From assembly GCA_015143295.1 (NCBI GenBank), contig CM026568.1, positions 18,110,607 through 18,174,606 of the forward strand: 64,000 bases of DNA, in the 5' to 3' direction. Below are positions 37,001 through 43,314 of the stretch, piece by piece. The position numbers and the translations under genes were made by a program. This DNA is from Tetracentron sinense (taxonomy: Eukaryota > Streptophyta > Magnoliopsida > Trochodendrales > Trochodendraceae). Below the pieces are notes generated by a model. The model did not search any database, was not told where the DNA came from, and was given only the letters and a program-made list of their open reading frames with translations. Each line of letters opens with the position of its first letter. Position 1 is the first letter of the stretch.

Positions 37001-40000
37001 AAGTTCTTCTTTAAGTAAGGTGTGACTCCTTGCATTGGTGGTGTGACTCCATCTTCAGACGCCTAAATTGGTGAGACTCCAATTCTAGGTATTCCATAGA
37101 AGTAGTGAGACTCTACTTCTCTTATTTCTTTCTTCTTAATTCATTTCTCTTTAAACTTCATATTCCCTTTATTATAATCTAGCATCATTCTTCTTTCGTC
37201 CTACATCACTAAGGATTAAAAATACGGTTTCTGGGATGTATCGGTCCCAACCGAAACCTATACGCACTGGTTTCGGTATCAGTTTCGGATGATACGTATA
37301 ATTTTTTCTTTTAAAAATAATAATAATAAATTAAATTAAATTAAAAAAAAAAAATCAAATGAATTGCAGGAATCAAATATAAAGTCATGAGAAGTGACTC
37401 AAAGACAAGGTGACAAATACAATTACAATTACACATAAATGAAAACATGAATAACTAATAAACGATTCGTATCGCCCATTTCGTATCAGTATAAATATCG
37501 TACAGGGAGCTACCGAAACCTATACATATTGCCTGTTTCGTATTGGTTTCGGTGATTTTTAATTCCATGATCTAGACAAATCTAGAGGAAAACGATTAGT
37601 ATTTTGACTTTTAGCTAAGTAGTCCCGATTCTGGTGGTTGCCCAAATTGTTACAACTTATAAAGGCTACTAGTATGAGGTCAGTTCATTGTGACTATACA
37701 AGTGGTGGTATACCCGTATTGGTCTATCCCTGAATTTCACACTGAAAATGAAATTTTATTCCTCCAGTCAATCTTGCAAAATAACAAACATCTTTTAAAT
37801 CATTTACTAGACATCTTAAAACCCATAAATGCTGTGACACCACATGAACTAACATTTGAAAGCATACAAATTTGGTGGAAACATGTTTCACATTTTTTCC
37901 CCTTTTCAATTGGTACATGTGGTCAACTATTATGATCAGTTGTGTAGTAACAAGTTAATTAATGATGAAAATAAAGCACAATAACACCTTGAGTCTAGAA
38001 GAATAACTAAAGATTAAAGAAGCTTTACAATAGTAACATAACTCGTTGCTTCTAAAATTGTCACCCTAGGGGCAGATATTCACGATCTTACAGTTACAAA
38101 GATGATATTCTTGGCATTTCCTTCTCAGGAAAATGAAAAGTTTGATACTCCATGGATAGAAGTCTCTACAACTTTTAACGAGTACCTTTTAATACAGCAT
38201 AAGTATGTTCAAGTACAATTAAGGACAATAGATCACAATATAGCCTGGCAATCAACATAATTTTATAAATAGCTTGAATGGTGAAAAAATCTACAAAAAA
38301 TTTATATCTTAACATAGAATATTAGTTTGGTTGGGGATAGGTGAAGATAAGGCAGGGTGTGAGGCCAAGGTTTTCTTAATGGTGGCTCAAGCAAATATCA
38401 GCTATGTTGTACATAACATGGATTACTAATCTTTGCTCCTTGGCAATCACATCTAGTACCAACTATTTTGCCTCGAATTATTTTCTAAGTTACCTAATAT
38501 ATTTTTAAGTTCGAAAAACCATAGTTCAAAAACCCGAAAATTTGACTCGACTCGAAAGTTAGCCTGTTTGAGTAACTCGGAAAACTCGAAAAAAAAATCA
38601 ACTCGGTCATATTCGGAATATATATGTAATAACTTGAAAAATCTGGGTTAAAAGAACTTAATGTACGCTGGTTTTACAACTTCAAACCTACAAACTAGGA
38701 TTAATAGAACCCATAGTAGGCTGTCTTTGTAGACCCAAAACAAATATGATGCAAAAATAGTGCGATGTTTGAGTTTAGGTTTAAAAAATGATAAAAATAC
38801 CCTTTTGTGACTCGACCTAGTTCGACGAGTCGAAAAACTCGGCTCAACTCGACTGAGTCACCCGAGTAACTCGACAAATAGTGCCTCCTTCGAGTTTTGA
38901 GGCGACTCAACTCGAAATTCAGGTAAGTTGAGTAACTTGGCCGAGTTACTCGTATGACTCGCTGATTTTTAGAACTATGCGAAAAACTCCCACTTAAGGA
39001 TATTTCATATCTTACAAATTGTTCATATCAATCAATGCATAGAAAGCCATCTAGACGAAGGAAGCCACACCCTTCAATGTCATCAATCACCTTGCATTTG
39101 ATTCAGCTTCAAATTGGGTCGTGTGAATGCATGTGATGTTTTTCAAGATTCTAAGTTTCTAACTACTTATTGGCATTTTCTAAATATCATGGAAGAGCAA
39201 GAAACAAGATGCAGTATCCACTTCTAGTCTTGAAGAATAAAATTAGGCTCAATCAATCCCACATGGAAAGATTAGACGGATTTGAAATCTATTCATAAAC
39301 CAAAAATCCAATTATCTTCCTCCATTCCACAACCTGAGGGCAACACCAATGCTATAATGATCATATCTGATCAGATCTTTCATGAGTGCATGAAACAGGA
39401 AGTTATCATATTATCAAGTATCAACCAGATATTTACCAAATCTTCACGTTTCTACTACTACGCAAAATTTGCATTTATCACGACAGGCAGAAGTACCTCA
39501 CATATCTTCTTAGAGGACAAATTGAATCTTGTTGATTAGTTAGAATTTGCGGATGTGCACTAAATAATGGTTTTACCGTAAGTGCACTTTCTTTTGAATA
39601 GTTGTGCTCATACGTGTGCTTATATGTTTTGTAAGATATACCCTTGAAAGTAGTATGATTGATCACTCTCTCACTTTGTGTGTCATCTACATGGGGTTTT
39701 ATACCTTTAAACCAGAATCAGTTCAATGGATGGATGTCATTATTTCATGGAATTAGAAGGAAAATGCCTCCTTTAAGATGGCATATCAGTCCCCCCACCA
39801 CCCAATTAAGATCAGCTTTAACAAATCAAATGATTTAATAAACTTGTCTGCCTGTGGTTCAGACCTAGAAGCATAAGAAACACCAATGAAGGAATGGAAG
39901 CCAAAAAAACCCCAAACACTGACACCACCATCAAATGCTCATTTTCATGCATTTGTATCCCATGAGGTCTTGTCTTCAATCCAAACACCATGAAAAAGTG

Positions 40001-41286
40001 TATACCCTCATCTAGAGTCAGGGATCATCTTTTGCAGATTGTAGGGAATCAAATGATATTGAAGTCCAACAACCAATAAGGAAGAATATAACACAAAGGC
40101 ACTCCAAAATGCTCGAACATGGAAAACAGAATCTTCATCAAATCATCAAGTCAAAGCATTCTACAAGCAAAATTTAACATAATCTCCAACTCCACCTGAT
40201 AAAGTAATCCTTAAATGGAAATATATACCCTTGTTATTTAAAAATAATAATCATTCTAACAGAGATTTGTTTGCTAACTCCTCATGCATAGCTTCTTACT
40301 TAATGTGAAATTCTTTAAAAACATCACTACCCAGTATTTGAATTTTCTATATACCAACAATACACTAGAATGGGTAAAAACTAAAAAGGAGAAACAATGT
40401 CTTTATTTTAATGGGAGTTCATCATGAGGATAGTAATATCATAATAGTAAAAAAAAAATATATATATATATATATACAATAACAAATTGGAAGTCTTATG
40501 AGGACTACCATTGCTAACTTTCTCACTCAATTCCCTCGGCTTTGGTTTTGTAGAAAACAACTATCATTATTATCACTACAGACAGAATTCACATGAAGTT
40601 CAAATCAGAGCAATTTTTTTTTTATAAAACTCTGCTGATCAATATCTTGTTAAGCAAAAATTGCACATTTTCTCACCAATAGCTACTCTTTAAATATGAT
40701 CCTAAAAAATGATATTTTCCCAAATTGAATATCCACAAACAAGACATACGAACAAGCAATTGGAGGACAAATAGAAAAACCAACAATCAATTCCCGAAAA
40801 TTGATAAGGGTTCACATAATAGCATCAAACAGAGATTCTTAAACTAAAAAGTATATAATCATTAAAAACATAAAAGTATCATCTGCTTTACAAACAAAAA
40901 CAAAAGGGCATTAAAAAAAAAAAAAACTACAATAATTAACACAACCCCACCAAGTGAAACTAAAAGGATCAACCGTAGAGATGAACATTGTAAGATGAAA
41001 AAATAAACAAAATTTGAAATCAGAAAAGAAACTAGGAAAGGTTATACAGGCCCACTTCATCAATAATCTACTAAATTGAAAACAAACAAAGACCCACCAA
41101 TTAAAATCAAAACCCCAGTCCAATCAGATAACGTTTTAAACATAATACCTCGAAGACGAATCTATCGAGAAAGAACCGAATCGATGGGAAGAACAAAACG
41201 AGGAAGGGAAGCACAGCGAAATCTTCGTAGAATGAGTAGGATTCCTTCTCCCAATCGATGGAACCTAATGATTCCAACAAACCCAT
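13310..41286 (-). CDS. LAG1: LAG1/LOH-type ceramide synthase, six exons over 28 kb
   Basis: Acyl-CoA-dependent sphingoid base N-acyltransferase of the endoplasmic reticulum membrane (TRAM-LAG1-CLN8 family), making ceramides. Coding exons in transcript order: 41286-41149, 22582-22353, 22192-22037, 21752-21567, 13858-13674, 13341-13310. All introns are GT-AG and phases match, giving 927 nt and 308 residues, the usual plant LOH length. The N terminus [17 protein letters not shown] leads into a hydrophobic segment ending DRFVFE. The hallmark FKESAWKC, a [17 protein letters not shown] block, the catalytic di-His (MAHHVATV, H160-H161) and the [10 protein letters not shown] motif (H187-D188) are all intact. 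The C terminus is acidic (SEDEDEHDD). Two Gly (275, 280) in the last membrane segment replace residues usually Trp and Arg. Plant LAG1 homologues are known for tolerance to sphinganine-analogue toxins. Introns 1 and 4 are filled with mobile elements. Whether it yields full transcripts cannot be read here. Confidence 0.95.
13342..13673 (-). other. Ceramide synthase intron 5
   Basis: 332 bp, GT-AG. Contains a run of C on the plus strand near 13540. No element recognised. Confidence 0.9.
13674..13858 (-). CDS. LAG1: Ceramide synthase exon 5
   Basis: Acceptor TGGCAG, donor TCTG|GTAAGT. Encodes residues 238-298, from [14 protein letters not shown] to QISEDVRS, including the last transmembrane segment. 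Carries the unusual Gly275 and Gly280. Confidence 0.92.
14278..14815. repeat. Three degenerate tandem copies inside intron 4
   Basis: Units start near 14278, 14432 and 14686. Each begins like AAAGACATTGATTGCTC..AGC and continues with TGATTGAATAGT.G.CCATTTT and a GGAATGCAGGAG-like phrase. Spacings are about 154 and 254 bp, so the third unit is separated by an insert. Confidence 0.6.
15174..15507. mobile_element. Inverted-repeat element rich in TTCGTGA/AAAAGTC words
   Basis: Ends CATAGTTACCAAGT and, inverted, CTATAGTTACTAAGT. The interior repeats AAAAGTC/GACTTTT, ATTATTCG and TTCACGA in both orientations. Adjacent CACAA occurs on both sides, but the target duplication is not clean. Same architecture as the element at 38520. 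Confidence 0.5.
16850..19270 (-). mobile_element. Degenerate TRIM-like paired long repeats with primer-site remnant
   Basis: Two diverged direct repeats are present. Copy A is about 18793-19270. Copy B is split into about 18170-18466 and 16850-16930. Shared phrases include CTAACCTAAAAC.AATCTCAAC, CACTAATTGTATT, GACGGCTT.TCGAT and, at the other end, CTATGCAG.AAG and CACTTCAATCAC. On the minus strand copy A ends TGCATCA and is followed by TGTATCAGAGTGG, one base from a Met-tRNA primer site. The internal part is only about 350 bp with no gag or pol, so a terminal-repeat retrotransposon in miniature is the best reading. Boundaries are uncertain. Confidence 0.4.
21567..21752 (-). CDS. LAG1: Ceramide synthase exon 4
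   Basis: Acceptor CTTGCAG, donor ACAAG|GTGAGT. Encodes residues 176-236 including the conserved [20 protein letters not shown] stretch and a hydrophobic segment followed by [13 protein letters not shown]. Confidence 0.93.
22037..22192 (-). CDS. LAG1: Ceramide synthase exon 3
   Basis: Acceptor TGCCCAG, donor TTCAG|GTAAGC. Encodes residues 124-174 with the catalytic di-histidine MAHHVATV in the Lag1 motif and the [11 protein letters not shown] block. Confidence 0.93.
22353..22582 (-). CDS. LAG1: Ceramide synthase exon 2
   Basis: Acceptor TTGATGCAG, donor ATAAA|GTAAGT. Encodes residues 47-122 from [13 protein letters not shown] through KFKESAWKC to [13 protein letters not shown]. It starts in phase 0, matching the phase-0 end of exon 1 about 18.6 kb away. 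Confidence 0.93.
23361..23865 (-). pseudogene. LINE fragment (reverse-transcriptase zinc-binding region)
   Basis: The minus strand encodes pieces typical of the plant L1 C-terminal region ([12 protein letters not shown]..., [18 protein letters not shown]), preceded by DDKDRRIWA. Frames are shifted. A 121-bp part (23534-23654) is repeated directly at 23745-23865, offset 211 bp. It appears to be the downstream part of the LINE fragment at 28376-28800, separated by later insertions. Confidence 0.65.
23534..23865. repeat. Direct repeat, two 121-bp copies
   Basis: Copies 23534-23654 and 23745-23865, including CATAGCCCAAATCCTCCT and TCTTTATCATCTGCCTTA. This is a local duplication within the LINE relic. 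Confidence 0.75.
23866..24014. repeat. CATGGTGT-end element, left part of copy A
   Basis: Begins CATGGTGTCAAAAATCGATT and repeats words such as TTCGG, GAAGTTGACCGAA and GTGAACTTC in both orientations. It is closely similar to the start of the repeat at 24809 and is cut off by the A tail of the LINE at 24015. Confidence 0.55.
24809..25800. repeat. CATGGTGT-end repeat inserted in the LINE
   Basis: It begins CATGGTGTTAAAAATCGACT and interrupts the LINE between the sequences for [10 protein letters not shown] and IKDMHVWSL. It shares its first 140 bp with 23866-24003, and about 55 bp (25567-25622) with 28305-28360. The right boundary, near 25800, is inferred from where LINE coding resumes; no target duplication was found. 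Confidence 0.45.
26357..26876. mobile_element. hAT-type non-autonomous element, 8-bp target duplication
   Basis: 520 bp with terminal inverted repeats TAGGGGTGTCAACGAGCC and, inverted, TAGGGCTGTCAATGAGCC. Both sides carry the perfect 8-bp direct repeat CTTTGGAT (26349-26356 and 26877-26884). The subterminal regions are saturated with GAGCTCG/GGCTCGGCTCG words in both orientations; the centre is AT-rich. 8-bp duplications and YAGGG ends are hallmarks of hAT elements. It interrupts the LINE relic. Confidence 0.85.
28305..28360. repeat. Short segment shared with 25567-25622
   Basis: About 55 bp (CACTTAACATGATT.TCA.A, TTTGAGTACTACAT.CTTGC) is almost identical to part of the CATGGTGT-end repeat. 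It may be the right-hand remainder of copy A, split by LINE insertion with loss of intervening sequence. Confidence 0.45.
28376..28800 (-). pseudogene. Second LINE fragment (post-RT region)
   Basis: The minus strand encodes a plant-LINE-like block with [18 protein letters not shown], the usual region between RT and the zinc-binding domain. It is probably the same copy as 23361-23865, which would follow it in the element. Confidence 0.55.
28801..29428. other. Intron 1 spacer
   Basis: No gene recognised. 29080-29420 contains recurrent words such as GGTGTACCAA and CACCCACTTTACA, suggesting a further motif-rich repeat, with no defined ends. Confidence 0.35.
29429..30407. mobile_element. GATACG-motif inverted-repeat element
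   Basis: About 979 bp. The left end is ACATGATTTAAAATATCGAT and the inverted right end is ATGGTTCAAAATATCAATAT. Both terminal 150-bp regions are packed with GATACG, CGTATC and CCGATAC; the centre is AT-rich. Imperfect 8-bp direct repeats ACTCTAAG (29421-29428) and GCCCTAAG (30408-30415) flank it. Probably hAT-type by that length, but two mismatches weaken the call. Confidence 0.55.
30408..31106. other. Spacer with CT/AT microsatellite
   Basis: CT-rich sequence with no recognisable gene, ending in a (CT)n tract at about 30994-31020 and an (AT)n tract at 31021-31049, next to the retrotransposon. Confidence 0.5.
31231..31490 (+). promoter_or_regulatory. Heat-shock-element array in LTR U3
   Basis: Perfect inverted half-site pairs (TTCnnGAA or GAAnnTTC) occur at 31231, 31303, 31317, 31322, 31348, 31400, 31405, 31451 and 31483. 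Two are three-unit elements, GAActTTCtaGAA (31317-31329) and GAAtaTTCtaGAA (31400-31412). Further near matches lie between (for example 31267-31279). Heat-shock factors bind such inverted nGAAn arrays. The array ends about 10 bp before the TATA box. Function is inferred. The 3' LTR has the same array, shifted by 5,447 bp. Confidence 0.65.
31501..31508 (+). promoter_or_regulatory. TATA box of the 5' LTR
   Basis: TATAAATA, directly downstream of the heat-shock-element array. Transcription would start about 30 bp later. The equivalent in the 3' LTR is 36948-36955. Confidence 0.7.
31767..31778 (+). other. Primer binding site (initiator Met tRNA)
   Basis: TGGTATCAGAGC, complementary to the 3' end of plant initiator methionine tRNA, five bases after the LTR end. 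Met tRNA priming is usual for plant chromoviruses. Confidence 0.9.
31811..33142 (+). CDS. Chromovirus gag (capsid and nucleocapsid)
   Basis: An open frame of 443 codons beginning [13 protein letters not shown]. The Ty3-type capsid region holds the WW-containing segment ([12 protein letters not shown]) and a YTEKFNELT block at its centre. Near the end is a CCHC zinc knuckle, [14 protein letters not shown] (32924-32965), for RNA binding. The frame stops at TGA 33140-33142 only because of a 16-bp tandem duplication (33125-33140 and 33141-33156); without the extra copy gag and pol lie in one frame. An ATG at 31811 was taken as start because it is the first in frame after the primer site. Confidence 0.85.
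   Translation: MSTRSGRPYAPKLTQSQRDELRLELVQQMQQLSQHTDILWSRIFPEQSEEVQQEPNNGDANFDEVFQEHEDIGDIGEGTRNNQPKASVTHTPIRDDSTLHRPPPHRVEARIPQGNFRQIFERRDNYRDRFDDGSRGVKVEVADFFGKLDPYAFQDWLMSLEDYFDWFEMSEERRVRFVKMKLKGQARIWWHSIEDRLYRLGQPPISDWEEMKLKLKEKYLPLDYEETIFEELFQLQQGTSSIEEYTEKFNELTIRSRITEDERQAISRYRMGLKMEIKKELTTVRLTSLEEAYQLALKIEAQLRHSTLKRTGVVVGGFSTFQNTFSVPRNNVSTSNSPLINKFSSSKLFGGDGNKGKAPVNSTSRRDTEAKCYKCGGAGHYAVVCPTKNIYYCEEETEEDQLANDQGVEPLKESDIEELEGLPETTLIVRRILTIPKEEEKED
33143..36623 (+). pseudogene. Chromovirus pol (PR-RT-RNH-IN-chromodomain), inactivated
   Basis: One reading frame (codons starting at multiples of 3) carries the aspartic protease (VIIDGGSS, about 33207), reverse transcriptase (about 33850-34300, YFDD at 34263-34274), RNase H (about 34690-35040), integrase with its HHCC finger (about 35255-35395) and core, and a chromodomain (about 36345-36500, [15 protein letters not shown]). 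Stops interrupt it at 33435, 34389, 35529, 35679, 35739 and 35838. The first integrase catalytic Asp, expected after LSM, is Asn (near 35460). The frame runs past the purine tract into the 3' LTR. No active enzyme can be expected. Confidence 0.9.
36540..36553 (+). other. Polypurine tract
   Basis: AAGACGGGGGGAAT lies directly before the 3' LTR, the expected place for plus-strand priming. Confidence 0.8.
36554..37208 (+). repeat. 3' LTR of the chromovirus (655 bp)
   Basis: Same length and ends as the 5' LTR (TGATGAAG...CTACATCA). The heat-shock half sites are unchanged; the 13 differences fall outside their core bases. Confidence 0.95.
38520..38979. mobile_element. ACTCGA-motif inverted-repeat element, 8-bp duplication
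   Basis: 460 bp. Ends CATAGTTCAAAAACCCG and, inverted, CATAGTTCTAAAAATCAGC. The perfect 8-bp direct repeat CGAAAAAC lies at 38512-38519 and 38980-38987. The interior is saturated with ACTCGA/TCGAGT, GAGTAACTCG and related words. The duplication length fits the hAT group. Confidence 0.8.
41149..41286 (-). CDS. LAG1: Ceramide synthase exon 1
   Basis: 46 codons from ATG at 41286 to GAG|GTATTA. Encodes the plant LAG1 N terminus [17 protein letters not shown] and the first hydrophobic segment ending [10 protein letters not shown]. Its end (FVFE) continues naturally into NLAKQ of exon 2, which identifies the distant exon as part of the same gene. Confidence 0.93.
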
Positions 41287-41500
41287 TTTACACTGATCGA
41301 AGATTCTCCACAGAGCGATCCGCGTAATGTTGGATCGAGCTAGTACCGATTGGGAAGAAGAGACATTGCTCTCGTTCTCTATGTCAGCGCGACTGAGAAA
41401 TGAAGAAAAACTTTGTTTTTTTTGGGAATTGGTTTTTTATGAGCTATTTCGGACCGAACTATGGCTATTCGTCCTCACAAAGCCCTTCAACTCTGGTTAA
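41287..41500 (-). promoter_or_regulatory. Ceramide synthase 5' leader with short uORF
   Basis: Sequence upstream of the start codon. A nine-codon upstream reading frame (ATG at 41366, TAG at 41342-41340, peptide MSLLPNRY) lies in the likely leader, 54 bp before the main ATG. The true transcription start is unknown, so inclusion of the uORF in the mRNA is an inference. No clear TATA box was seen. Confidence 0.4.
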
Positions 41501-41685
41501 ATTTTTTTAACCCCTGTGGGTAAAGATTTTGTTTTCTTTTTTCTAAAAACCAAAGTTAGCTTAGATGAACTTAGGGATGAGTGAATTTTAATCACAATTA
41601 AAAGAAATTAATGTCGGACACGTGGCTTAAAAGGCCTAATACATCTCCCTTGATCCTCGTCGGAGGAGGTGATTATTTTTCCTTT
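41500..41685. repeat. Dispersed repeat related to 54655 and 58920
   Basis: Shares AACCAA.G.TAG, GTGAAT.TTAA.CACAATTAA, ACACGTGGC and GTCGGAGGAGGTGATTATTTTTCC with segments at 54655-54945 and 58920-59145. Confidence 0.5.
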
Positions 41686-41737
41686 TTAATTTGGGCGAAA
41701 TTTCCATGTCTGCAACCTATCAAATGTACTATCCACA

Positions 41738-42046
41738 CTTCTTGGCCTTGGCTTTTCTCTAGGGAAGCCAGAAAGGGCTTGTCTCGGATTCCATAGAATA
41801 GAGGACAAGTGGTGGAGAAGTCAAAATCATGGGCCCTTGATTGGCCCATGATTTTGACTTCTCCACTCATAAATAGACATGTGGCGATAAGTGTGTGAGA
41901 ATAAGGGGAAGAGATATCAAACAGGGAGAAGTCAAAAATCATGGGAGAAAATAAATGACTTCTCCCCATTTTTAAACCAGCTGTCGCACAATGTATGGAA
42001 CCCCGAGAGCCCTTTCTGGCTTCGCCAGAGACAATCCGAGGCCACA
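41738..42046. mobile_element. Foldback element upstream of the ceramide synthase gene
   Basis: About 309 bp with inverted arms of about 53 bp. The left arm contains GAAGCCAGAAAGGGCT; the right arm contains AGCCCTTTCTGGCTTC. A central palindrome surrounds CATGGGCCCTTGATTGGCCCATG (41829-41851). Part (CATGTGGCGATAA, GGGGAAGA.ATATCAAA) recurs inverted at 49710-49810. Target duplication unclear (ACACTT/ACACAT). Confidence 0.6.
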
Positions 42047-42156
42047 CATTTTATTTTATTTTTCGCATTGCACATTTTTGGCCAAATTTTTAGAAATAGA
42101 AATTTTTTTTGCAAAATATTGTAACTTATATTTTAATAATTTTTATATTAAAAATT

Positions 42157-43314
42157 GGAGAAAATACATTATGAGGATTGACGAAAATACACATAGACCC
42201 TCAGGTTTCAGAAAATACATTAGGTATCCCTAATTTTTAAAATATTAACACTTACACCCCTTCCAACAACTGACCGCTAGTCAACTGATAAAATAATGAT
42301 GTCATGGGATAAAATGGTATGAATTATCAAAAATACCCTTTAAAGTTGTCATTTTCCATTTTCTCATATACAAAATTGTCCCTTCATTTTTAAATGAAAT
42401 CAAATCCTCTATGGCGACCACGTGTCCTTTTGACACCCCTTGTGGTGGCCCCATGTCCTTTTTGACACCCCTTGAAGTAGCCATGTGTTCTTCTTGACAC
42501 CCCTTGAGGTAGCCACTGTCCTTTTTGACACCCCTTAAATAGGGTTAGATTCACCCACCCCCCTTTTTGACACCCCTTGAAGTAGCCACGTGTCCCTATG
42601 GTTCACCCGATCATCCTTGGTTTGTTTTTAATATTAATTCTTTTTTTAAAATTTAAAAACTGTTTTTAAGGCTTTTTAATATTAAAATATTTTTAAAAAG
42701 AATTAATATTTTTAAAAAAACTAAGAATTAGCGGGTGCACCCTTGAGGTGGCCACGTGTCCTTTTTGACACTCTGAGGTAGCGACGACGTGTCCTTTTTG
42801 ACACCCCTTAAATAGGGGATAGATTCATCCACCCTTAGGGTTCACCAGCCCATCCTTGATTTTTTTTTTAAATATTAATTATTTTTTAAAATATTTTAAT
42901 ATTAAAAAGTCTTAAAAACAATTATTAAATTTTAAAAAAAGAATTAATATTTAGAAAAAAAAAAAAAAACCAAGAATGGGTGGGTGAACCATAGGGGTGG
43001 GTGAATGTAACCCTATTTAAGGGGTGTCAAAAAGGACATGTGGTCACCCCTAAAAGATTTGATTTCATTAAAAAATGAAGGACAATTTCATATATGAGAA
43101 AATGGAAAATGATAAATTTAGAGGATAGTTTTGGTAGTTCATACAATTTTATCTCATGACATCATGATTCCATCAGTTGACTAATGATCAACTGATGGAA
43201 AGGGTGTAAGTATCAATATTTTGAAAAATTGGGGTACCTAATGTATTTTCTTAAACCTGAGGGGGTCTATGTGTATTTTCGTCAAACTTCTACGGGTGTA
43301 AATATATTTTCTCC
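42157..43314. mobile_element. Mutator-like foldback element, perfect 9-bp duplication
   Basis: 1,158 bp flanked by TTAAAAATT at 42148-42156 and 43315-43323. The ends are GGAGAAAATACATT and, inverted, GGAGAAAATATATT. Long inverted arms (about 300 bp or more, diverged) share GACGAAAATACACATAGACC and TGATGTCATG.GATAAAAT. The middle has repeats of CTTTTTGACACCCCTT.A.G. The 9-bp duplication and long terminal inverted repeats are typical of Mutator-like elements. No transposase is present. Confidence 0.8.

Larger units (their letters stand above)
31107..37208 (+). mobile_element. Ty3/Gypsy chromovirus, nearly full length, inactivated
   Basis: 6,102 bp: LTR 31107-31761, internal 31762-36553, LTR 36554-37208. 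The flanks CCAAG (31102-31106) and CTAAG (37209-37213) are a 5-bp target duplication with one change. Order: Met-tRNA primer site, gag with zinc knuckle, protease, reverse transcriptase, RNase H, integrase, chromodomain, purine tract. Integrase after RT/RNase H marks Ty3/Gypsy, and the C-terminal chromodomain marks a chromovirus. Damage: a 16-bp tandem duplication at the gag/pol junction, six in-frame stops in pol, and Asn in place of the first integrase catalytic Asp. It sits antisense in ceramide synthase intron 1. Confidence 0.95.
31103..37569. mobile_element. Small inverted-repeat element split by the LTR retrotransposon
   Basis: The left tip CAAG (31103-31106) and the rest (37209-37569, about 361 bp) form one element once the LTR retrotransposon is taken out. 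Its ends are then CAAGGATTAAAAAT and, inverted, CATGGAATTAAAAAT. Outside them stands the perfect 8-bp repeat ATCTAGAC (31095-31102 and 37570-37577). The interior repeats CGAAACC/GGTTTCG and TATACG/CGTATA words. 8-bp duplication and motif-rich ends point to a hAT-type non-autonomous element. Confidence 0.7.
22583..41148 (-). other. Ceramide synthase intron 1 (18,566 bp)
   Basis: Bounded by donor GAG|GTATTA and acceptor TGATGCAG|AAT, phase 0. Almost the whole intron is mobile-element derived: LINE fragments (about 23361-28800), hAT-type and other inverted-repeat elements, a chromovirus (31107-37208) and further small elements. No second host gene was recognised inside. The stretches 22583-23360, 37578-38511 and 38988-41148 are AT-rich with nothing assigned. 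Confidence 0.88.
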
